A stretch of 64,000 nucleotides of DNA from Clavelina lepadiformis (taxonomy: Eukaryota > Chordata > Ascidiacea > Aplousobranchia > Clavelinidae). The notes beneath the pieces were generated by a model. It did no database searches. It was not told where the DNA came from and worked only from the letters and a program-made list of their open reading frames with translations. This document shows positions 38,201 through 48,062 of this stretch, piece by piece. The DNA is taken from the NCBI RefSeq assembly GCF_947623445.1, contig NC_135244.1:2790001-2854000 (forward strand), read 5' to 3'. The number at the start of each line of letters is the position of its first letter. Position 1 is the first letter of the stretch. Made by a program: the position numbers and the translations under genes.

Positions 38201-40723
38201 GACAGAAAAATACGCAAACGTGATTTTGCTTTAAAACATTGTGATTAATATTCTGATTACTTTTAAGTCTGTGATCGGTGAGTATGAGACAGAATACGGA
38301 CCACTTCATCTAAACGAAGCTGATAACCCGGCTTGTGTTGGTATCGAATACGACACCTATTACAGGTACACCCTCGCGCCCAATCTACTTGAATGCGGAA
38401 CTCAAATTGAGGTATGTATTTTTGTTAATAGTACACAGCTAGCCACGTTGGCAAGCTCGTATCATGCACAGCAACTGCAATGTGTTCATTTTGGATAACT
38501 GCATGCTCACATTGCTATAGCAGAAAGAAGTAGCCTATTGCTAATTTAAAGCATATTGTGTATACTGTAAGTTAAAATACATCGGCTTACTGATCTACAA
38601 CAGTACATGCTTTGTTATACCTTATAGCTGAACGAAACCCACGTTAACTTTACAAATACTGTTTCCAACGAAAGAAATCGAACTGGCTGGCTTAAGGAGT
38701 TTACAGACAGCGCCGAAGTGGTGATCCTGGGTAATAAGATGTCAAACTTCAAGATGAAATTTGTAAATTTGAGGGTATGGTGCACGTTTCCACTCGACCT
38801 TAACGTCACCGCCGAATATCCTTTCCTTCCGAAAATAACGTAAGTACAACTAAAAGTTATGCAATTCGTGTAGCTCCATGCGTTAATTAAAGCTGCTAAA
38901 AGCTACTTAAACCTTCACAAATATGCGTTGGAAATGTGATATGGATTTTATCTAGTAACTGACATTATGATCACTTTGCTTTGCGAACAGGACACAGATT
39001 TTGTCCTTTAATATTTCTGGTCACGGCGAATTCTCCGCCATCATGCAGTTGTTCGAAACAGACGCCTATCTTCAACCGTATAACGCGCCTCCTGTTCTAA
39101 ACGCGACCGAATCCTTGTTTGTTGGCATCTCGCTGCTGGAAACGCAAGACGAATCGACATTTATGGTGCAACTTCATAGATTCTTCACCTTACTGTTTTT
39201 TTACGGCTAAAATATATAAAGTCATTCTGATGATGAGTGATTGAATGTTATTTTATGGTATTACCTTTATTTTTTTCAATTTTCAATGGTTAATTGTTTA
39301 TCAGAAATCATTATGCTCATGTGTCCTCTCTTCAAGGTTGTGAAAAGGTGCTGGGGAACCCCCAAACGCAATCCGCTCCATTCTCAGCAATACGACATAA
39401 TCAAGAACTACTGCCCGGTACGGGGGAGTTTGGACGGTACCGTCAAAGTGTACGGCAACGGTTTGGGAGGGGTCGTGAAGTGGGAAGGAGCCGTGTTTAA
39501 ATTCATCTCGTATGAGCGAGTCTGGCTTCACTGTGAGATTAAGATTTGCTTTGGAGAGGACTGTCAGCCGGTATGTGAAGTAATAACTACACCTAATTTT
39601 TAAATAAAGTCGATGCTTTGGAATTTTGAGCCGCTTCAGTTTAACTGGTCTGGAAATATTATGTTTATTTGTTACGAAGCAAACTTATCATTAAGTACAA
39701 GCTAAGTTCCATACCATGCATATTCACTTCTCACGGCTCGTAGGGTTAGGCTACAGTAGATGAGTATTTGTGAAAAATTCCAATTCCTTCTAGAATTGTG
39801 CGAATCGACGAAAAAGACGTTCGTTAGAGGACGACATCAACGTTCACATTCTGAGCACGGGCCCTATCGTTATGATGAAGGATCCATCGAAATACATGCA
39901 ACCGACAACACCACAGACTACAGCAGGTATGTGAAGGGTCTTACCAATGTTTGGACAAAATAAAACACGCAAAGCTATACTTGCTTGGATGTAGATGCCC
40001 AACCGATAAAAATTGTTTACTTTTGAAGCGAACGTTCCGTTTGACGCACCAACCATTAATTATTATCACAGCATGAGTATTGTCGTAATGGTCATAATAT
40101 CAAAAAGGAGCTTTTGCGATAGAGCATTGCGCCACTTAGATAAAAACACTTCATATCACATAAACACTTCTGTTGTTGCAGAACCGAAAGTCGTAGGGGC
40201 AGGTGTCTTTGACGGAATGACTGCCCTCATTCTGTTTATCGTATTAAGCGTGGTCATCCTAGCCAGTCTCATCACCATAATCACCATCTACTGTCGTCTG
40301 CGTCGCACAAAGCTCTTACAGAAAAAGCTGAACGTTGAAAGTACGTCATCGCGACGTAACGAGACGCGAACTTTTCAAATATCGGACAAAGCGGGTGATT
40401 TTCATGATATTTCGCGTTCATCGCCCGCCATGCACTCCTTCGGGAAGTCTCCTGCCGAGATTCCGGGTGCTTCTATGACGTCACAAAGTGTGACTTGTGA
40501 CATCACACATCTGAACGAACTTTCGACCTCTACGCGTGGGAATGAGGCTTACGTCAACAAAGCTTACAAACAGTCTCCACATGACGCTACAATTGTTGAG
40601 TGTGACATCATCGAAACACTGCCCACATCAACCAATCGTAACGCTGCCTTGTATCCGGTTAAAACTGCGTCATCAGCTGTCGTCAGTGAGGGAGTGGGTG
40701 GACAATATTTAAAACTTGTTTGA
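29255..40723 (+). CDS. Fibronectin III - mucin - ZP domain transmembrane glycoprotein
   Basis: Nineteen exons: 29255-29315, 29458-29597, 30378-30501, 30672-30878, 31464-31601, 31908-32093, 32224-32405, 33484-33649, 33867-33908, 34043-34113, 34242-34269, 34514-37807, 37969-38093, 38268-38411, 38628-38839, 38991-39165, 39337-39570, 39794-39926, 40182-40723. All phases agree, giving 2067 residues. Signal peptide MKLLLILLSITSLLRASLA; four FN3 domains at about 21-108, 109-223, 224-320 and 321-401; a Ser/Thr/Pro mucin region at about 402-1546, mostly one exon; a ZP module at about 1547-1843 with the expected cysteines; RRKRRS furin-type site near 1850; one helix (MTALILFIVLSVVILASLI) near 1901; and a cytoplasmic tail of about 140 residues. 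ZP modules polymerise extracellular matrices such as egg coats. UMODL1-type proteins also combine FN3 and ZP, but I recognise no direct orthologue. Partner and tissue unknown. Confidence 0.85.
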
Positions 40724-41319
40724 ATGCTGAGTATTTTTGCAAATGTTCTTTGACATTCGTCATAAGTGAGACACAAGCTGACTGGTGTAGCCGCCTTCAA
40801 ATTACAGCCAACTTCTATAGACACAACATGCCGCAAAGTTAGTTTCTCTCTATACTAATCCACAAACACCACATTGCTACTGTAAAAAGGGGTGATGGCT
40901 ATTTGACCGCTTTGATGCATACAAGCCTAGTTTGCACGCATTTCATCGTACTTAAAATGTTGTTTTTGAGATCTGGCAAATTTTAGATCATCTTTTTTCT
41001 ATTATCAAGTAATGTATTACTTTTTATGCTACTACAGTAGCTGTTTACCACGCCAAATATTTTAGCAGCATTCTTGTTTAAACTTACTTGATGGATGTTG
41101 TCTTCTTTTGCTGCCGTTACGTGTATTTTTGCAAATCACTGTTTATATTTCGCGTTGCCTACTGCAATGTGTTTGCGTTTTGTGTTAGAATCCTTAAGCT
41201 GTACGTGACTGTAAGCTACAATATTTATCGAATAAAGCTGTTTACTTTTTCAATATTTATCATGCTTGCTGATAACGTTACCATTATAATGTTGCCATTC
41301 CTCGTTTACCCTACGCTTC

Positions 41320-41325
41320 AATAAA
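41320..41325 (+). terminator. Candidate polyadenylation signal for the FN3-mucin-ZP gene
   Basis: AATAAA about 600 bp after the stop at 40723; another AATAAA lies at 41231-41236. Either could be used. Motif only. Confidence 0.35.
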
Positions 41326-41467
41326 ACATTGTTTGTGGCCCTGTATTGCTACAGCTGATTGTTTCGAAGTACGAGATTTTGTTTATTGTTGACCAAGAAA
41401 TCTTGCATAACGTGCAAAGTGAAAACTGTTCATGCGTGAGAATTCAAAAACAGGTGACATTAATGAC

Positions 41468-41568
41468 CCAACAATTCATGCTTGATATGTCACAAGTGTT
41501 ATTCAGGTATACAAAGCTAGTCAAGGCTGAAAGTCTTTCAGTAGAGATGGCAGGTGTTTTATCTTGTA
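41468..41568 (-). pseudogene. Duplicated 3' end of the neighbouring seven-helix gene
   Basis: About 100 bp repeats, in the same orientation, the terminal coding stretch of the gene at 41816-43090. The translated copy reads DKTPAISTERLSALTSF and then YLNNTCDISSMNC, against DKATAISTKRLPALTYF and YLNNTCDMSSVDC in the gene. It lacks the rest of the gene, so it is a tail fragment unless used as an alternative last exon. Confidence 0.7.
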
Positions 41569-41616
41569 CTGATTGATTGATTGAATCGCTGGTTATGAAA
41601 AAGCCGGGCCTCAATA

Positions 41617-41771
41617 ACGCTAGGTATTCGTGAGACATGCCACTAGTTACGCTAGGTATTCGTGAGACATGCCACTAGTTACGCTAGGTATTTGTGAGAC
41701 ATGCCACTAGTTACACTAGATATTTGTGAAACATGCTACTAGTTATGCTAAGTATTTCTGAAACATGTCAC
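41617..41771. repeat. Tandem repeat, about five copies of a 32-bp unit
   Basis: Unit ACGCTAGGTATTCGTGAGAC followed by ATGCCACTAGTT. Copies start at 41617, 41649, 41681, 41713 and 41745; the first three are nearly identical and the last two diverged. The array lies between the two copies of the duplicated gene tail. Confidence 0.9.
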
Positions 41772-41815
41772 GAAGCTGGTAGCGCGCTATCACTGCTGTT
41801 GGATATGAACGTCAA

Positions 41816-43090
41816 TCAGCAATCCACGCTTGACATGTCACAAGTGTTATTCAGATATTCAAAGTAAGTCAAGGCTGGAAGTCTTTTAGTAGATATGGCA
41901 GTTGCTTTATCTTTTGCTTCGCTTGGGACCGCCTTGTCCTTATCGACACGTTTCCTCCTCAGCCAGGGAAAGACAATTTCCCTCCAATTAACGTAGGTGT
42001 ACAGCAGGCACCCAATGTTGAGAAGTATGTTCAATTCGTAGAGGACGCTTAGAACAAAAATTGGCAAGTCGTCCAGAAGCCACATGGACACCATGGCGCC
42101 TATTACGTCAGTCGTGATACCGACCGTACCGCCGACTAAGGCGCGCTTCACGCATTTCAGGAGCCGGTTTGTAGACTTGAAGACGGCCTGCCCGGAGTTA
42201 CGGCGGCCTCCTTCAGAGCGTTTTTTCATCTGAACATTGTGGCAGACTATTGGATAGACGAAAAGGAACGTCAGGCTTATCTGGATGGAGACCGTAGAGA
42301 TCACCATGACGCCGAACGGGACGTACACGGAGACTGTTTCGCTCTCGTGCAGCGGGACGCAGACATTCTCCAAAGTAAAATAATCCCTCCACCAGAGGTG
42401 GAGCACTAGAGCTAGCAGGACAGTGACTACCATCTCTACATAAGTGGCGAAACTGATGAGTTTCAAGCTCCTCGGTCTGATCTTCCGGAGGAGCGGATTG
42501 GCGTAGAAGGCAAATTGTCGGAGCCAGAGGAACACGAGGCATCCATGGATACTAACCGCGGTCAAGGTGATCATCAACTTTGTGAGAGTATTGCAAGCCA
42601 CATCGGAGCTGCCTCCATCGAGAAATATCATTTGCTCCACCAGAACCCGAAAAAAGTTGACGTAAACGGTGAAAAGAAGAGTATTTCGCATCCATCCACC
42701 GGTGTTCACTCGATGCCGGTTTCTACGCGTTTGTCCAGAGCTTTGGTTGTTGTTCTTTTTCGCGGTCGAAATCGCGGCTGTTCCATTTTCGGATGCAAAT
42801 GAGTTGAAAGTGGTGACCAATCTCAAAATGACCGGACGTTTCGAATTGCCCTTGCCTTGTTTTGAATTCTCCCTCTTGACAAAAATCGTGATGCAAATGA
42901 GAAGATAGAAACTCACCAACACGCAAAGAGCGGACACTACTTCGCCCGCAATCCACAACTTCTGCGAGTAAATTTTAGTCCACCAACCAGTGTGATAACT
43001 TCCAGATTCTGACAAATTTGCAACCGTTGAATTATTATTTGAGTCTTGACTGGTGTACAGGTTTTGAAAGTCGACCGTTTCAAAGGCCAT
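41816..43090 (-). CDS. Orphan seven-transmembrane receptor-like protein, intronless
   Basis: A 424-residue single-exon frame. The N-terminal 45 residues carry Asn-X-Ser/Thr sites (NNST, NLSE) and no signal peptide. Seven hydrophobic segments fall at about 47-71, 133-157, 166-190, 208-233, 255-282, 317-339 and 342-368, separated by basic loops on alternate sides. The first loop (72-132) is long, basic and rich in S and N. The tail is basic (RRKRVDKDK) and ends YLNNTCDMSSVDC. This topology fits a G-protein-coupled receptor with an outside N-terminus, but I see no DRY or NPxxY motif and cannot assign a class. It may be a lineage-specific family. The last ~30 residues are duplicated downstream. 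Being intronless fits either a rapidly expanding receptor family or a retrocopy. Confidence 0.75.
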   Translation of the reverse strand: MAFETVDFQNLYTSQDSNNNSTVANLSESGSYHTGWWTKIYSQKLWIAGEVVSALCVLVSFYLLICITIFVKRENSKQGKGNSKRPVILRLVTTFNSFASENGTAAISTAKKNNNQSSGQTRRNRHRVNTGGWMRNTLLFTVYVNFFRVLVEQMIFLDGGSSDVACNTLTKLMITLTAVSIHGCLVFLWLRQFAFYANPLLRKIRPRSLKLISFATYVEMVVTVLLALVLHLWWRDYFTLENVCVPLHESETVSVYVPFGVMVISTVSIQISLTFLFVYPIVCHNVQMKKRSEGGRRNSGQAVFKSTNRLLKCVKRALVGGTVGITTDVIGAMVSMWLLDDLPIFVLSVLYELNILLNIGCLLYTYVNWREIVFPWLRRKRVDKDKAVPSEAKDKATAISTKRLPALTYFEYLNNTCDMSSVDC

Positions 43091-46000
43091 TTTGAAGACT
43101 TAAAATTGAACACCTTACAGCTGTATGAAAAGAAAGCTGTTTTTAAAAACTATAAACTTAAAGGAAGCATAACTAAATCTATATAACTATGCAAATGCAG
43201 ACAGATGCTTTCATATTTTTTTGCAACAGGCTGCAGTATTTTATAGAAAGCCAACAAAATCCAACTGAATAATTGAACAAAATTGATGACACACTGATAC
43301 AAGCTGCTTGAGAGACATCTGCCTAAAGCCTACACTAAAATCATGCTGAGGTCTACGCGTTGTTTTAAATTAATGCTTCATTTTACGTCCAGGATGTTGT
43401 TTACGCCCACCCATATTATAGAGTACATTGACTCCAAGCTAACCTACTATCATCAATGGCAAGTAATAGCGCAGTGAGATGCGCCCGTAAAGCACCATCC
43501 ACTTATTATTTTCAGGGAATTATCAATTTCGCTGTCACTTAAAACAAAACAAAAACGTCAAAGATTGATTAATCCAGTGATCAATGTATTATTTGTGAAA
43601 ATCTTTGTATAGCTAAACAAGTATGACGTAACGCTATAGCTCAGCGAAGTAGATTTGTCATTTGGTAAACAGTTAATTTTATCACGCAAGGCAACATTTC
43701 GCACTGAAGAAAGAGTAAAATTATTGCATTTAAATGAAACGTGAAAAACAATTAAACGTTAGCAAATATTAAAGATTTAGGTTAAACTTTTAAAGCCAGG
43801 CTGTTCAAAGGAAAACAACTTAGTCCGGAGATAAAACGCTACAAACAGGAAGCGCTACAGTAGATATTTTGTTTCCGCAAACACCTTCTTGACTCCGATT
43901 GACATCAAACTGCACTAAATAATCGGTCATAAATGGCCTGACAATAACACAGAAATACTTCCTCATCGCAAACGATAAACATCGGAGGGAAAAGAAGATA
44001 CAAAACTAGTAGTTGGCCAGCCAACTTCAATGCGGATCGAAATATTAACGCGGATGTTGTAGGGGTGGGAAATGTTCCCATGCAAGTCCTGCTTCTCAAT
44101 ACGCAACAGGACGTAGAAGTCGCAAATAGTTCCCAGGCAAACCATTCGGCTGCTGTAATCAGCCGAGTGTACTAAAATTTTAAAACAATCATCAAATAAA
44201 ACTTAAAAATCTGTAATAAAAAATTTACTGAATTTTGAAGCGGCAACACGGTGATGGTGACGAATGTCGTACGGTGGACGTCACTATACGAAAAGTTAAC
44301 GGATATCCGGTCCGGTGCGCATGTGACGTCAACGTAAGTTGCCTTATTATTATTTTGGCAACAATTGGTCACAAGTCTATATTTCGTGATTTTTGACAAT
44401 ATTAAGCTGAAAACTTATTGGAAAGTTTAAGTGGTTGTTTTATAGGCTCCAATGCACGCGGTTTTTCTCCAAAATAAAAATATAGGCGTTTGTGACTTAG
44501 ATATTGTTGAAAGCCAAAATTCAGGGAGATTTATGTCGTAGTTTACCTGTAACAGCTAATTAATTTCATGTACTTTGCATTGAAGATCTCACCTCTTTAC
44601 ATAGGGTTGTAACATTTTACTTCAAGTATAAAATCTATCACTTGTGCAAAATTTCGTGTTTAACCTAAACTATGTCGCTGTTTCTAACTGTATTCTAACC
44701 CACTAGATATTATACTATGGTTGCCGCCAGGCAAAAATAATCATCAGTAAGGCTCAATTGGTGAAAAACTGAACTTTACTTTTGCCGACGTTTCATTAAC
44801 CCCTTCGGGTTAATTAAAATATGTTAATTTAATATGTTAATTTAAAGAATTTATTTAAATATGTTAATTTATCACATGACCGGACGTAATCAGCATTAAA
44901 GTGGTGCGTCGAGGGACCAAGTAGCTTTAAAGCAGAGAAGTTTGAAAGCAAGGTGACAAAAGATAAAGGAGATATTAACCGTCAAAAAGGGCTAAAAATT
45001 GAAAGTTTTCGGAGATTTCCCCCAAAACGTAGTCAAGTGATCGCAATCATATACGAACTTGACCGAAATTGCATTAAACCTCGCCCGCATACCAAATTTC
45101 AAGAACGTCTGATGTTATTTACGCGATTTATCGCACGCGCAACAAAAAATGAGGAAACGAAAAATTTGAAAAATTATGCCCAAATACGTATAGCCTAATA
45201 CCAAATACAATACGTGTCGAAATTTTCGATTTCGTTACGTAATAAAGGATGCCGGCTATACAAGATTCTGCTTAAAACGTTTGCCAACTGTAAGCTACCA
45301 ACTGTTTATGTATAACTGTCTGCATTGGTCGGTAGCTGTCCGGCGTCCACATGCAGGGTTAACTGTAAACTAATTACTTTGTCTCGTTTTCTTGATTGTT
45401 TACAAACTTTACATCGACAAGAATAGAGCCATCTCAAACAGAGCCCAACTGCGCCTATTTCTGTGCCTCTACGCGCCTGCAAATATGAGCTTTAAGCAAA
45501 TATAACCTTCAGTTTAGCACTAGACACGGATAAAACACGGAAAATTTTGTAGTCAACACCGCCTACTTCCTTGGGCTTTTTGCTTCGGGGTTTTTGACGA
45601 AAGATGTGCTTTGCAGAAAATTGTTTGATGGGCAACTTCATGGGATTAATCACCTGAAGGAAACAAAAGGTCGTGGAAAATATCTGACGAACCCACACGG
45701 CGCTCGACAAATTTAGAAAATTTATGGGGTATGCAATACAAGTTAGTTTTGTTAGCTTGGCATCAAGTACTAGTATTTTAATTTTGGTCCTAAGATGCCT
45801 AAGATGCCACAACAACGAGCTCATAAAAAGTATGTTTGAAGACTAACTCACAGAATTAAGTTTTGGATGCACGTCTGCTACCAGAGAACCAGTAACCAGG
45901 TTCACGCCGCGTTGAGGGGATCTTTTGCACAACAAAAATAAACCCAAATCCCTCACTAAGCAAACCTGTAATTTGTACTCGTTTATTCTATTATATGCCA

Positions 46001-48062
46001 TTTCGTGACATGAAACATTTTGTCCATTGTTAAGGGAACTGGCTGAAACTTCCGCAGCAAGTAACTGTGTGAGCATAAGGCTTGAAGAGGGTGTTTAGAA
46101 GGTGTTTCTAAGGTTTAGAAGCCACATGTCAAACGTCAATGCACGTTTAGTGTACGAAGTACTCTATACGTAAAGGTCATAGATACGTAAACGTATAGTA
46201 TACGATGGCTCCTTAATAATGTACGGTGTAACAGCAAGGTTCCTTTCGGTTTATTGGTTTGTTAAAGATACTCGAGGTGTCCCGAACTGTGCGCTAAAAA
46301 TGAAGTTTGATGAAAACGTTTACGATGAGAGAATGAAAGGCTCGCTGGTTGTATTGGGCAATTTGAGGGCAGAGGGGAACATTTACTTGAAGGGGAATGT
46401 CCTAGCGAACAAGAACCAAACACAACACAACAACAATGACAAAACTGTGCGCTGATTAAAAATCTTTCACGCAGGTACATTCAAAGTGTCTTACATTCAA
46501 AGTGTCTTAAGCTTGACATTTGAAGTGGAAAACTTGACTTATGTCACAGTCATCACTGCTAGAATGAAAGTAAAAAATCCAGCACTTTCCAAGTGCAAAC
46601 GAAATTGCTGTGTTATGACGTAGTTTTCGAGCGCTTTCGGAAAGCCTTATTCCCTGCTTGTGTAATCTGCACTCTGTGATTAACAGAGAAACTTTCTTCT
46701 GTATTTTTCTGCAAAGTACATGCCACTAGATGTGCTACGGAGGTGAAAATAAAGGTTTTTGTTGAAAATTTATGAAACACCCAACAGTGGTCTTCTGTGA
46801 ATCCTATTCCAGTGCGTGCATGTCTTAATCAGATCTGAATATATGTGTACACCACGCTGAGTTGTAAATGCATTATTAAGTGGAAAAACTGCTGTGTTGA
46901 ATATTAATATAGGACTCGATGTGAAGTTTGCAGTTTCACTGTCACAGCGCACAAGTTGATTTAAAAATTTATATATAACAAAATTTCTGTTCTGATGTTA
47001 GAGTTATTCAGAAAATCTTTGGTGTCACTTAAATTTCGATGCGTAACATCATTTCCTGCCTGATTTGTTGCAGCATTTCTCAGTCACTTGATTCAATTAT
47101 ATAAGAGCTATAGTCATGTAACCACCACACGCGTTGCGTGCTGGACTGCTGGCCTTCAGCCTGGTTTGTGATGAACACCAGTGTTGTAATCTTCTTTAAG
47201 AAAAAACTGGTAGACTTCCGGTCGTGAGAATCGTGAAAACTGCTTCCGCAGTGAACATGGGTCGATAATTTTTCACTTCGGTTTATTGAAATAATTTGAT
47301 AAATATTTACAGCACTGGGGCGGCCGTTTTTTAAGGAAAAGTATGGCGTACGGAAACGAAAGATTTTCCCGCTGTTTCATGCGTACACGAGCGGGAACAC
47401 AGTTTGAAAGCGGCGGCATTGCGACGATTGCAAAAAGCGGTACGAAAATTAGAGCGGGGCAAAGCAGCGTTCGAAATTAAAGACCATAACATATTGCGGT
47501 ACAAACCAGAAACACGTTTAACGCAGGGGGTTAAGGCTGCTCAATCACGAACTCAATCATAAGCTTTTGACAAATTCAAAATCAAAATTCTCGCTGCGCC
47601 ATTAAGCTTTAAGCCTAACAAACACACACGCAGACGCATTCTCGTAACTCTTGCAAGACGTCATTATGGAACAAACTTTAAGGGGGCAAAAAACTTGCGG
47701 AACAATTTACAGAACATGAAAACAATGAACGCGACGTCATCGATGAACGGTAAATGCTCGGAACATCAAATTGGCAGAAATAGTATAATATTTGTTATGA
47801 TAATAGGCGTTTAAAATACGAAAGACGACAAATTGAATTTGTCCGACGGTTTTATGAATTTCGTACATGCAATGCCGGAAGATACAAAATAGGTTAAAAT
47901 TATCGTCATGGAACAAAAAAAAAACATGAAATTTTTAAAATAATGCATAGTCAAAATAATAGAATCATTAGATAGAATTTCTAAAATGAATTTTTTGATC
48001 GAAAGCGTCGCTCCAACTCGTCAACGATCGCGGGAAACTGGCGAAATTAGGATTGTCCAAAA
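43091..48062. other. 5-kb region with only weak gene candidates
   Basis: Contains a possible two-exon frame at 45492-46076 and exon-like frames at 43963-44340. AT-rich short repeats (AATATGTTAATTTA type) lie at 44810-44871. Otherwise nothing recognisable. Confidence 0.4.
45492..46076 (-). CDS. Possible two-exon small protein, unknown
   Basis: Exon 45852-46076 starts at MLTQLLAAEVSASS and ends before a consensus GTGAGT donor. Exon 45492-45653 follows a TTCCTTCAG acceptor. The join is phase 0 and gives 128 residues. The second half is basic (KHIFRQKPRSKKPKE). I recognise no family, and codon composition is not persuasive, so this is only a candidate. Transcript support would decide. Confidence 0.2.

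Noticed and set aside
46219..46455. 78-codon plus-strand frame starting MYGVTARF
   Set aside because: No family resemblance, no splice context, and composition like the surrounding non-coding DNA.
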